Shown here in pieces: positions 26,485-33,774 of a stretch of 37,914 bases of DNA. Below the pieces are notes generated by a model. It searched no databases. It was not told the origin of the DNA and worked only from the letters and a program-made list of their open reading frames with translations. The translations under genes were made by a program, and so were the position numbers. The stretch is from assembly GCA_009843735.1 (NCBI GenBank), contig VYCW01000122.1, positions 1 to 37,914 on the forward strand, given 5' to 3'. Each line of letters starts with the position of its first letter. Positions within the stretch are counted from its first letter, which is position 1. This stretch comes from Acidimicrobiaceae bacterium (lineage in GTDB: Bacteria; Actinomycetota; Acidimicrobiia; Acidimicrobiales; Aldehydirespiratoraceae).

Positions 26485-26721
26485 CTAGACCTTGCGGCCG
26501 TTGCGGCGCATCTCGGCCACCACGCTCTCGATGCCCCGCTTGTCGATGGTCTTGATGGCCTTGGTGCTCAGGCGCAGCTTGATCCAGCGCTTCTCGCTGG
26601 GAAGGTAGTAGCGCTTGGTCTGGACGTTGGGATCCCAGCGGCGGCTGGAGCGGCGGTGCGAGTGCGACAGCTGCTTGCCGAACTGCGGCTTCTTGCCGGT
26701 CACCTGGCAGATCTTGGACAT
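26485..26721 (-). CDS. rpmB: 50S ribosomal protein L28, single-cysteine form
   Basis: A 78-residue L28: [31 protein letters not shown], then [18 protein letters not shown] and the C-terminal MRRNGRKV. Only one Cys is present, so it lacks the zinc ribbon (C- type). The frame is open 12 codons further upstream, but the ATG at 26719-26721 gives the family N-terminus and sits 7 nt after the -10 element TACCCT with no ribosome binding site. Confidence 0.95.
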   Translation of the reverse strand: MSKICQVTGKKPQFGKQLSHSHRRSSRRWDPNVQTKRYYLPSEKRWIKLRLSTKAIKTIDKRGIESVVAEMRRNGRKV

Positions 26722-26728
26722 TCGAGAA

Positions 26729-26734
26729 AGGGTA
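26729..26734 (-). promoter_or_regulatory. -10 element, leaderless start of rpmB
   Basis: TACCCT on the minus strand, 7 nt before the rpmB ATG. It could drive rpmB-rpmG and the downstream MBL-rph-rdgB genes. No convincing Zur-type palindrome was seen in 26735-26800. Confidence 0.45.
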
Positions 26735-26800
26735 GCGAGGCTCCGCCCGCGCTCCACTGGAATGTGACGGATGACCGCGGCCTGCGACGGTCCGCCGCCG

Positions 26801-27748
26801 CTAGAAGTAGATGATCTCCGAGGCCCGCTCGGCCACCTCGTCGAGGTCGCCGGTCCAGGCCCGGCTCGAAAGGTACTTCCAGCCGCCGTCGCACACGATG
26901 AACACCACCGTGCCGGCGTCGATCCGCTCGGCCACCCGGACCGCCCCGGCCAGGGCCGCGCCCGACGACAGGCCGGCGAAGATGCCGGCGTCGGCCAGCC
27001 GCCGGGTGTACTCCACCGACTCGCGGGGCCGCACTATGCGCTTGCCGCTGAGCAGGTCGGATCCGCCCCACTTCTCGTAGACCGGCGGTATGAAGCCGTC
27101 GTCGAGGTTGCGCAGGCCGTCGACCATCTCGCCCGCGGGCGGCTCCACGGCATACACCTCGATGTCGGGGTGGGCCTCCTTGAGGCAGGTCCCGACGCCC
27201 ATGAGGGTTCCGCTCGTGCCCAGGCCGGCCACGAGGTGGGTCACGTCGGGCACGTCGCGCAGGATCTCGGGCCCGGTTGTCTCGTAGTGGACACGGGGGT
27301 TGGCCTCGTTGGCGTACTGGTACAGGAACACCCAGTCGGGCTGTTCCAGAGCCATCCGGCGGGCCAGGCGCACCGCGCCGTTGGATCCCTCCGCGCCGGG
27401 CGACGCCACCATGTCGGCTCCGAACACCTGCAGCATCTGGCGGCGCTCCGGCGACGTGTTCTCGGGCATCACGACCGTTATCGGGTAGCCCCGGATCCGG
27501 GCGATCATGGCCAGGGCGATGCCGGTGTTGCCCGAGGACGGCTCCAGTATCCGCTTGCCGGGGCCGAGGGTGCCGTCGGCCTCGGCGTCGAGCACCATGG
27601 CCTTGGCGATGCGGTCCTTGACCGAGCCGGTGGGGTTGGCGCTCTCCAGCTTGGCCACCAGGCGGACGTCGGGGTTCGGGCTCAGCTGGGAGACGTCCAC
27701 CGCCGGCGTGTTGCCGATGAGGTCTAATGCGTCGCGTCTGACTGGCAT
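26801..27748 (-). CDS. cysM: CysM-type cysteine synthase (O-phosphoserine/CysO type)
   Basis: A 315-residue PLP enzyme. Lys44 in NPTGSVKDR is the Schiff-base lysine; [13 protein letters not shown] binds substrate, and [11 protein letters not shown] binds PLP phosphate. It follows M. tuberculosis CysM closely ([26 protein letters not shown] near the C-terminus). Arg213 in GLRNLDDGF aligns with the CysM arginine that selects O-phosphoserine, so this enzyme probably uses O-phosphoserine with a CysO-thiocarboxylate sulfur donor. The Mec homologue needed for product release lies at 32098-32520, but no cysO gene was found in the window. Its ATG follows a leader that carries a TAATCC/GGATTA operator-like palindrome. 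Confidence 0.9.
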   Translation of the reverse strand: MPVRRDALDLIGNTPAVDVSQLSPNPDVRLVAKLESANPTGSVKDRIAKAMVLDAEADGTLGPGKRILEPSSGNTGIALAMIARIRGYPITVVMPENTSPERRQMLQVFGADMVASPGAEGSNGAVRLARRMALEQPDWVFLYQYANEANPRVHYETTGPEILRDVPDVTHLVAGLGTSGTLMGVGTCLKEAHPDIEVYAVEPPAGEMVDGLRNLDDGFIPPVYEKWGGSDLLSGKRIVRPRESVEYTRRLADAGIFAGLSSGAALAGAVRVAERIDAGTVVFIVCDGGWKYLSSRAWTGDLDEVAERASEIIYF

Positions 27749-27770
27749 CTGGGTGGTCCCGTGGCGGTCG

Positions 27771-29222
27771 CTAATCCCGAGTAATCCGATCAGGATTATA
27801 ACTGCGGGACAGCACTATCGCGGCGGGCACGGTCAGCGCCGAGATGGCGGCCAGAGCGCCCAGCGACCACGCGTAGGCCGACGAGAGGGCGTCCGCCAGC
27901 GCGGCGTCCACCACGGTGCCGGAGTCGTCGAGCAGGCCCCGGACCGCCTCGACGTCGCCCGCCTTCCGCTCGACGACCCAGAACAGGACCATCCCGGCGA
28001 GGGCCGCGCCGTAGGCCCAGCCGAGGGAGCGGATGAACTGGTGGGCCGCGCTGACCCTGCCCATCTCGGCCGGGTCGGCCTGGCCCTGCAACTGCACCAG
28101 GCTCGAGGTGGTGATGGTCCCGATCCCCCACCCCACCCACACGAAGGCCGCGAACACCAGCGGGAACGGAGCCTCCGTGGCGGCCGCCGCCGTGACCGCC
28201 ACCGCCCCACTGGTGAGGATGAGGGATCCGATCACCACGACGCTCTGGGCCCGCATGCGCTCCTGGAGCTTGCTGGCCACCCACGACGCGATCGCCCATC
28301 CGACCGTCGGCCACAGCACCGCGAAGGCGGCGAACGACAGCGACGTGCCCCGGGCCCCCTTCAGGTACAGGGGCAGGAAGACGCTGGTCCCGGTGCCGCC
28401 CGCGATGGACGCGATCGCCACGACGTGCACCGGCCACCACTGACGCCCGGTGATGTGGGCCAGGTGCACGATCGGACCCGGGCGGTGGCGGGCGTGGCGC
28501 ACGTACAGCCCGTACAGCAGGGCGGCCAGCGCCATCAGGGCGACGCTCGACCACTGCAACGACGACGTGGCCAGCAGCAGGGCCACCGCGATCGCGCCCA
28601 CGAGCGCGAGGCCCCGCCGGTCGAGCGGCTCGGCCTCGGCCATAGCCTCCGCGGGCACCCGGTTCCAGCCCGCCGCGGCCGCAGCCGCGGCCACCGGCAG
28701 GTTGACCGCGAAGACCGACCTCCAGCCGAGCGTGCTCACCAGCACCGCCGCGACCGCCGGGCCGGTCACTCCGACTACTCCCCACACCGACGCCACCAGG
28801 GCGTAGGCGCGGGGCCGGAGGGTGGACTCGTAGGCCAGGCCGATGCAGGTCACCCCGCTGCCGATCAGCGATCCGGTGAACACTCCCTGGAGCATCCGCG
28901 CCCCCACCAGCACCTCCATCGTGGGCGCGGCGGCGCACAGGGCGGAGGCGGCCGCGAAGCCGACGATGGCCAGCCGGTAGGCCCGCCTCACCCCGGCCCC
29001 ATCGATGAACGGCCCGATGACCAGCACCGCGATGGCCGCGGCCAGCAGCTCGACGGTGATCACCCACTGCGTCAGCGCGACCCGGCCCAAGTCCGCCCCG
29101 ATCTCGGGGAGCGCCGCTGGGACCGAGATGGCGTTGTAGAAGGCCAGCGCCATCGAGGCCGCCACCGCCATCGAGACCGCCCGGTTCTCGGGCGCGAGCA
29201 GGCCGCGGGCCGGGCGTCTCAT
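27771..29222 (-). CDS. MFS transporter, DHA2-like (copy 1 of a tandem pair)
   Basis: A 483-residue integral membrane protein with about 12-14 predicted helices. GPFIDGAGVRRAYRL corresponds to loop 2-3 (motif A region), RMLQGVFTGS to helix 4, and TGPAVAAVL followed by GWRSVFAVNLPV to the DHA2 motif C region. DHA2 members export drugs or small metabolites using the proton gradient; the substrate here is unknown. It is the second of two tandem paralogues (the other at 29277-30719) that are clearly related along their length, so they arose by gene duplication. The ATG at 29220-29222 follows TAGCTT by 6 nt, the same promoter as copy 2. The stop precedes the cysM regulatory block. Confidence 0.85.
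   Translation of the reverse strand: MRRPARGLLAPENRAVSMAVAASMALAFYNAISVPAALPEIGADLGRVALTQWVITVELLAAAIAVLVIGPFIDGAGVRRAYRLAIVGFAAASALCAAAPTMEVLVGARMLQGVFTGSLIGSGVTCIGLAYESTLRPRAYALVASVWGVVGVTGPAVAAVLVSTLGWRSVFAVNLPVAAAAAAAGWNRVPAEAMAEAEPLDRRGLALVGAIAVALLLATSSLQWSSVALMALAALLYGLYVRHARHRPGPIVHLAHITGRQWWPVHVVAIASIAGGTGTSVFLPLYLKGARGTSLSFAAFAVLWPTVGWAIASWVASKLQERMRAQSVVVIGSLILTSGAVAVTAAAATEAPFPLVFAAFVWVGWGIGTITTSSLVQLQGQADPAEMGRVSAAHQFIRSLGWAYGAALAGMVLFWVVERKAGDVEAVRGLLDDSGTVVDAALADALSSAYAWSLGALAAISALTVPAAIVLSRSYNPDRITRD
27772..27800 (-). promoter_or_regulatory. TATAAT box with overlapping TAATCC/GGATTA palindrome upstream of cysM
   Basis: On the + strand TAATCC occurs at 27772-27777 and again 10 bp later at 27782-27787; the second copy forms an inverted repeat with GGATTA at 27793-27798 (5-nt spacer). 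On the minus strand a perfect TATAAT lies at 27795-27800, overlapping the right half-site, 46 bases before the cysM ATG. The region also covers the last codons of the MFS gene. The geometry fits a repressor site over a cysM promoter; no good -35 is seen. Confidence 0.5.
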
Positions 29223-29228
29223 CCTCCG

Positions 29229-29234
29229 AAGCTA
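29229..29234 (-). promoter_or_regulatory. -10 element, leaderless start of MFS copy 1
   Basis: TAGCTT on the minus strand, 6 nt before the ATG; the hexamer and the following CGG are shared with MFS copy 2, as expected if the promoter was duplicated with the gene. Confidence 0.5.
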
Positions 29235-29276
29235 ACCCCGCTCCCTCTCGGGACCCGTGACCGGGCGGCGTGGCCT

Positions 29277-30719
29277 CTAGGGCTCGTGATCCCGGCCCCG
29301 CGCCAGGGCCAGGGCCGCGGGCACGGTCAGCACCGACAGCACCGCCATGGCCGCCAGCGACCAGGTGTAGGCCGAGGCCAGAGCGGCGGCCACGGTGGCG
29401 TCCACCACGGCGTCGGCCTCGCTGAGCAGGCCGCGCACCAGCTCGGCGTCACCGGTGCGGCGCTCCACCATCCAGAACATCACCAGGCCGGCGACCGCCG
29501 CGCCGTAGGCGAACCCCAGCGAGCGGATGAAGTGGTGAGCAGAGCTCACCCTGCCCATCTCCTGGAGGTCGGCGCGGCCCTGAAGCAGCGACAGGCTGGA
29601 CGTGGTGATCGTGCCGATGCCCCAGCCCGCGCACACGAACGCCGCGAGCAGCACGACGACGGGAGCCTCGATCCCGGCGGCCACCGTCACTGCCACCGAT
29701 CCGACCGCCATGAACCCCGATCCGATCACGGTCACCGTCTGGGCCCGGAGGTTCTGCTGGAGCTTGCCCGACACCCAGGCGGAGGTCGACCATCCCAGCG
29801 TGGGCCATACCACCGCGAAGGCGGCGAAGGCGACCGAGTGGCCGCGGGCCGCCTTCAGGTACAGCGGCAGGAAGACGCTGGCGCCGGTGCCGCCCGACAC
29901 CGCCAGCAACCCGACGAGGTGGATATAGCGCCATCGGCCGGCGGCGACATGCGAGAGCCGCACGACCGGTGAGCGGCAGCTGCGGGCGTGGCGGACGTAG
30001 AGGGCGGCCAGTGCCACCCCGGTCACGACCATCACGATGCTGAACCACTCCACGTACGACGTCGCCACCAGCAGGGCGACGGTGAAGGCGCTCAGAATCA
30101 GCAGGCCCCGCCGGTCGGTCCGCTCCGCGGCGGACCGGGCCGCGGCCGGCAGCCGGCTCCACCCGACCGCGGCCGCTACCAGCGACACCGGCAGGTTCGC
30201 GGCGAACACGGACCTCCATCCCAGCGTGCTCACCAGCACCGCGGCCACCGCGGGCCCGCCGATTCCCATGATCCCCCAGACCGAGGACATGAGCGCGTAC
30301 GCCCACGGGCGCACGGCGTCGTCGAACACGAGACCTATGCAGGTGATCGCCGTTCCTATGAACGCCCCGGTGGCCAGGCCCTGAAGCACCCGGGCGACGA
30401 TCAGCAGCTCCATGGTGGGCGCGGCCGCGCACATCGCCGAGGTAACCACGAAGGCCACCACCGTCAGCCGGAACGCCCTCCGGGCGCCGGCGCCGTCGAT
30501 GTATGGGCCCACGGCGAGCACCGCCACGGCGGCGGCCACGAGCTCCACCGTGACCACCCAGGGAAGCAGCGCCACCCGGCCGAGGTCGTCGCCGATGGCG
30601 GGGAGGGCGGCCGTGACCGAGAGGTTGTTGTAGGACGCCATGGCCACCGCCGACATCAGGGCCAGCGATGCGGCCCGGTACTCGGGGCCGAGCAGGCTGG
30701 GGGCCCCGGCGCGCGTCAC
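29277..30719 (-). CDS. MFS transporter, DHA2-like (copy 2 of a tandem pair)
   Basis: A 480-residue paralogue of copy 1, with the same marks: GPYIDGAGARRAFRL, ARVLQGLATGAFIG, GGPAVAAVL, GWRSVFAANLPV, SGGTGASVFLPLYLKAARG and GWGIGTITTSSLSLLQGRAD. The conservation between copies is high in the helices and low in the termini. Two GTG codons are possible, 30722 and 30719; the second is 6 nt after TAGCTT, so I choose it. It is divergent from the MaoC-hydrolase fusion gene, with only 44 bases between starts. The substrate is unknown. Confidence 0.85.
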   Translation of the reverse strand: MTRAGAPSLLGPEYRAASLALMSAVAMASYNNLSVTAALPAIGDDLGRVALLPWVVTVELVAAAVAVLAVGPYIDGAGARRAFRLTVVAFVVTSAMCAAAPTMELLIVARVLQGLATGAFIGTAITCIGLVFDDAVRPWAYALMSSVWGIMGIGGPAVAAVLVSTLGWRSVFAANLPVSLVAAAVGWSRLPAAARSAAERTDRRGLLILSAFTVALLVATSYVEWFSIVMVVTGVALAALYVRHARSCRSPVVRLSHVAAGRWRYIHLVGLLAVSGGTGASVFLPLYLKAARGHSVAFAAFAVVWPTLGWSTSAWVSGKLQQNLRAQTVTVIGSGFMAVGSVAVTVAAGIEAPVVVLLAAFVCAGWGIGTITTSSLSLLQGRADLQEMGRVSSAHHFIRSLGFAYGAAVAGLVMFWMVERRTGDAELVRGLLSEADAVVDATVAAALASAYTWSLAAMAVLSVLTVPAALALARGRDHEP

Positions 30720-30725
30720 CACCCG

Positions 30726-30731
30726 AAGCTA
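30726..30731 (-). promoter_or_regulatory. -10 element, leaderless start of MFS copy 2
   Basis: TAGCTT on the minus strand, 6 nt before the second of two consecutive GTG codons. It decides the start at 30719. It matches the element in front of MFS copy 1. Confidence 0.45.
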
Positions 30732-30763
30732 TCGGCGCACTACTGCCGATAGAAATACGGCCG

Positions 30764-32101
30764 ATGCGCGAGCCCACCGTGTTCTTCGAGGACTTCACCC
30801 CCGGTGACATGATCGAGCTCGGCACCTACGAGATGACCGAGTCCGAGATCATCGACTTCGGACGGCGCTTCGACCCCCAGTACTTCCACACCGACCCCCA
30901 GGCGGCGCTGGACTCGCCCTTCGGGGGCCTGATCGCCAGCGGCTGGCACACCTGCTCGGCGTGGGCCCGGCTGTGGATCGACACCGTGATGTCGAAGGCC
31001 GACGGCCGGGGCTCCTCGGGGATGCAGGAGGTGCGCTGGCACGAGCCGGTGCGGCCCGGCGACTCGCTGACCGCGACGGTGGAGATCCTCGACACCCGCC
31101 CGTCGGCCCGCCACGCCGACCGGGGAACGGTGTTCATCGGCTGCACGATGACCAACCAGCACGGCCGGGTGGTGTTCACCTCCCACGGTCGGGGCTTCTT
31201 CGGCCGGCGCCACCCGGCCGCCGAGACCGGCGAGAGCACTGGCGCTGCTGCTTCCGGCGCCGTTGAGACTCTCGACGTCCGATCTGGCGACGGCGTGACC
31301 CTGAACTTGAGGATGATGGGAGGGTCGGGCCCCGACCTGCTGGTGTGTCACGCCACCGGGTTCCATGGGTTGGCCTACCGGCCGCTCGCGCAATGCCTGA
31401 AGGAGCACTTCAGGGTCTGGGCTCTGGACTTCCGGGGCCATGGCTCGTCGGGGCCGGCCCCCGACGGCGACTACGCGTGGCGCGGCATGGGCGCCGACGT
31501 GGCCGCCTGCGCGGCCGCGATCGGCGGCGACCGGCTGTACGGCTTCGGCCACTCGATGGGCGGCGCGGCCCTGCTGCTGGCCGAGCGGTCCGCTCCGGGC
31601 CTGTTCGCGGGGCTGTTCCTGTACGAGCCGATCGTGCTGCCGAGGGGTTTCTTCGACGCACCGAACGCCAACCCGCTGGCGGCGGGGGCCCGCAACCGCC
31701 GGGAGGTCTTCAACTCCCGCGCCGAGGCTCTGGCCCGGTACTCGAGCCGGTCGCCTCTCGGGGTGATGCGGGCCGATGCGCTGGCCGCCTACGTGGAGGG
31801 CGCCTTCGTGGACCTGCCGGACGGCCGGGTGCGCCTGGCGTGCTCGGCCGAGACCGAGGCCCGCACGTTCGAGGCCAGCGGGGGCCTGGCGACGGAGGAG
31901 GCGGCCGGGATCGATGTGCCGGCCACGGTGGCCGCGGGAACGGTCGGCGCGGTTCCCAATCCCGGGGCCTTTGCGCCCGCGGTCGCCGAGGCGCTGCCCC
32001 AGGGCCGGTGCCTGAGCTTCGAGGACCTGGGCCATTTCGGCCCGCTGGAGGCGCCCGGCGTGGTGGCCGCCGCGGCCGTCCGGGAGCTGCTCGGCGACTA
32101 G
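30764..32101 (+). CDS. fusion protein: MaoC-like hot-dog dehydratase plus alpha/beta hydrolase
   Basis: A 445-residue protein with two enzyme domains. Residues 1-150 are a MaoC/hydratase-2 hot-dog domain: FFEDFTPGDMIELG at the start, then RFDPQYFHTDP with catalytic-type Asp37 and His42, and FGGLIASGWHT. A short Ala/Thr-rich linker (151-167) leads to an alpha/beta hydrolase (168-445): CHATGFHG (oxyanion region), LDFRGHGSSG, the nucleophile elbow GFGHSMGGA with Ser264, and the terminal His424 in DLGHFGPLEAP. The ATG at 30764 matches the MaoC N-terminus; the frame is open from 30668 but that part overlaps the divergent gene. An enoyl-CoA hydratase joined to a thioesterase or ester hydrolase is possible; the substrate is unknown. 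Its stop overlaps the stop of mec. Confidence 0.85.
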   Translation: MREPTVFFEDFTPGDMIELGTYEMTESEIIDFGRRFDPQYFHTDPQAALDSPFGGLIASGWHTCSAWARLWIDTVMSKADGRGSSGMQEVRWHEPVRPGDSLTATVEILDTRPSARHADRGTVFIGCTMTNQHGRVVFTSHGRGFFGRRHPAAETGESTGAAASGAVETLDVRSGDGVTLNLRMMGGSGPDLLVCHATGFHGLAYRPLAQCLKEHFRVWALDFRGHGSSGPAPDGDYAWRGMGADVAACAAAIGGDRLYGFGHSMGGAALLLAERSAPGLFAGLFLYEPIVLPRGFFDAPNANPLAAGARNRREVFNSRAEALARYSSRSPLGVMRADALAAYVEGAFVDLPDGRVRLACSAETEARTFEASGGLATEEAAGIDVPATVAAGTVGAVPNPGAFAPAVAEALPQGRCLSFEDLGHFGPLEAPGVVAAAAVRELLGD

Positions 32102-32520
32102 CTCCCGGCGTTGATCGCCACGGGCTCCTCGGTGACGTCGCCTTCGAAGATGCGGTAGGACCGCAGCGAGGGCTCGGGGTGGCGCAGCGACACGATGATG
32201 AAGCGCCACGCCCCGAACGGGTCGAAGCGGGCCGCGTCGGCGATGTCGGTGGGCGACGGGTAGTTGGTGGTGTGGGTGTGGGAGTGCATCACTCCCATGA
32301 CCGTCAGGCCGGCGTCGTCGGCAGTGCGCTCCACGTCCATCATCTCGAGGCCGTCGAGCACGTAGATCTCGCGGGACTCGGCCGCGTTGCGCATCGGAAA
32401 GAAGCGCTCGACGCGGTTCGAGCCGGGCAGCCCGGCGAACAGGCCGCAGGCCTCGTGGGGAAGTCCGGCGATGGCGTGGTCGACCATCGCCGTGTGCATC
32501 TCCGCCGACATCTCCAGCAC
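32098..32520 (-). CDS. mec: JAMM/MPN metalloprotease, Mec-like (CysO-cysteine peptidase)
   Basis: A 140-residue zinc metalloprotease. The JAMM set is complete: Glu23 in HEACGLF, then His79, His81, Ser89 and Asp92 in HSHTHTTNYPSPTD. The C-terminal LRSYRIFEGDVTEEPV closely follows mycobacterial Mec, which cleaves cysteine from the CysO C-terminus after CysM has formed the adduct. The GTG at 32518-32520 gives the best match to the mycobacterial N-terminus; the ATG at 32509-32511 is the alternative. It overlaps the MaoC-hydrolase gene by 4 bases tail to tail and is divergent from smpB. In M. tuberculosis mec, cysO and cysM are adjacent; here cysM is 4.3 kb away and cysO is absent. Confidence 0.88.
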   Translation of the reverse strand: MLEMSAEMHTAMVDHAIAGLPHEACGLFAGLPGSNRVERFFPMRNAAESREIYVLDGLEMMDVERTADDAGLTVMGVMHSHTHTTNYPSPTDIADAARFDPFGAWRFIIVSLRHPEPSLRSYRIFEGDVTEEPVAINAGS

Positions 32521-32569
32521 CGCCCCGCACCATACCGGCGGTCCGCTTCTCCCCTGCTGCGGGCACCGG

Positions 32570-32575
32570 TACCGT
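32570..32575 (+). promoter_or_regulatory. -10 element of smpB
   Basis: TACCGT ends 8 nt before the smpB ATG and no ribosome binding site is present, so a near-leaderless transcript is likely. Confidence 0.4.
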
Positions 32576-32583
32576 GAGCAGCC

Positions 32584-33096
32584 ATGGCGAAGTCGCAGAA
32601 GCGTCGGGATGTCCCGGAAGGGGCGTCGGTGGTGTCGACCAATCGCCGCGCCCGCCGGAACTACGACGTCATCGAGACTCTGGAGGTCGGTCTGGTGCTC
32701 CAGGGCAGCGAGGTCAAGTCCCTGCGGGAGGGCAACGTGCAGATCGCAGAGAGCTGGGCCCGCATCGACCGGGGCGAGCTGTGGCTGCACAACCTGCACA
32801 TCTCGCCCTACTCGCATTCGGCGGCATCGTTCCGCTCGGAGCCGGACCGGGTCCGCAAGCTGCTGGCCCACCGGCGCGAGATACAGCGCCTGGCGTCCCG
32901 GGTCGACCAGGAGCGATTGGCGCTGGTGCCGCTCGCCCTCTACTTCAACGAGGGGAAGGCCAAGCTGGCCCTGGCCCTGGCCCGGGGGCGCACCCGGTCC
33001 GACCGCCGCCGCGACATCCAGCAACGCGCCGCCGACGCCGAGGCGGCCCGCTCGATGGCCGCCGCCCGCCGGCGCCGCACTCCCCCGCCGCCATGA
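32584..33096 (+). CDS. smpB: SsrA-binding protein SmpB
   Basis: A 170-residue RNA-binding protein that carries tmRNA to stalled ribosomes. Marks are VVSTNRRARRNYDV, the OB-fold core LVLQGSEVKSLREGNVQI, ELWLHNLHISPY, then RKLLAHRREIQRL, VPLALYFNEGKAKLALALARG and a basic C-terminal tail. Length is slightly above the usual 150-160 because of an Ala/Arg-rich tail. Its stop overlaps the next gene's ATG (ATGA), and the tmRNA gene is 679 bases downstream, so the trans-translation pair is genetically linked. Confidence 0.97.
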   Translation: MAKSQKRRDVPEGASVVSTNRRARRNYDVIETLEVGLVLQGSEVKSLREGNVQIAESWARIDRGELWLHNLHISPYSHSAASFRSEPDRVRKLLAHRREIQRLASRVDQERLALVPLALYFNEGKAKLALALARGRTRSDRRRDIQQRAADAEAARSMAAARRRRTPPPP

Positions 33097-33707
33097 GCCG
33101 CGACCAGCTCGCCTTCTGGGTGGCGGTGGTCGCCAACGGGGTGACCTTCGTGCAGATCATCCCCCAGATCGCCAGGCTGATCCGCACGGGACGCACCGAG
33201 GGTGTGTCACCCATCTGGGCCGCGGCCGGCATGACCATCAATCTGGGCTGGCTCACCTACGTGGTGGAGAACGGGTTCTGGGAGACGATCCCGTCGATCT
33301 TTGCCGCCATCTCCAGCTTCGGGCTGGCGCTGTTCCTGCTGTACCGCAACGGTGTGAGTGTGCGCGCCTCCCTGCTGGTAGGCGCAGCCGTGATAGTGGC
33401 CAGCGTGGTTATCCAGCGGGCGGCGGGCTGGACGGTACTGGGCACGGTGCTGGGCCTGTCCAACGGGCTGTATCTGGGACCCGCGTTGATCGCGGCGTGG
33501 CGCACCTACGCCCCGGTCGGGATATCGCCCGGCACTTGGTGGCTGACCGTGTTGGAGGGCTTCAAGTGGGGTCTCTACGGAGTGTTGGTGGCCGCGGTGC
33601 CGATCGTGGTGTACGGGTCGACCGCGATCCTGCTGGCCGTCGGGGTGCTGTTGCGGCTGTGGCTGACCCGCGACCGTATCCGCGCCGCGCTCAGTCCCGG
33701 GGCCTGA
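33093..33707 (+). CDS. PQ-loop (SWEET/MtN3-like) membrane protein
   Basis: A 204-residue membrane protein with about seven hydrophobic segments in a 3+1+3 plan. Two PQ-loop-type repeats are visible: VQIIPQIARLIRTGRTEGVS near 19-37 and a degenerate second repeat near 126-145 (YLGPALIAAWRT then GISPGTWW) in which the Gln is replaced by Ala. Such proteins move sugars, amino acids or act as receptors; the substrate is not predictable. The ATG at 33093 overlaps the smpB stop by 4 bases, so the two are translationally coupled, an unusual insertion between smpB and ssrA. Confidence 0.75.
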   Translation: MSRDQLAFWVAVVANGVTFVQIIPQIARLIRTGRTEGVSPIWAAAGMTINLGWLTYVVENGFWETIPSIFAAISSFGLALFLLYRNGVSVRASLLVGAAVIVASVVIQRAAGWTVLGTVLGLSNGLYLGPALIAAWRTYAPVGISPGTWWLTVLEGFKWGLYGVLVAAVPIVVYGSTAILLAVGVLLRLWLTRDRIRAALSPGA

Positions 33708-33735
33708 GTGTCGGTGGCGGCGAGTATCATGGTTG

Positions 33736-33749
33736 GTCCCTTCGGGGAC
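33736..33749 (+). other. UUCG tetraloop hairpin between the PQ-loop gene and ssrA
   Basis: GTCCC and GGGAC pair around TTCG, an especially stable tetraloop, 26 bases before the mature tmRNA 5' end. No T tract follows. It may be a terminator for smpB/PQ-loop or part of a tmRNA precursor leader. TATCAT at 33725-33730 just upstream could be a -10 box for ssrA. Confidence 0.35.
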
Positions 33750-33774
33750 AGCAGCTTGAAAAGAGACTGCACGA

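Noticed and set aside
27507..29972. 821-codon plus-strand frame through cysM and the MFS genes
   Set aside because: Antisense to three well-supported genes; low-complexity Arg/Gly/His/Gln translation.
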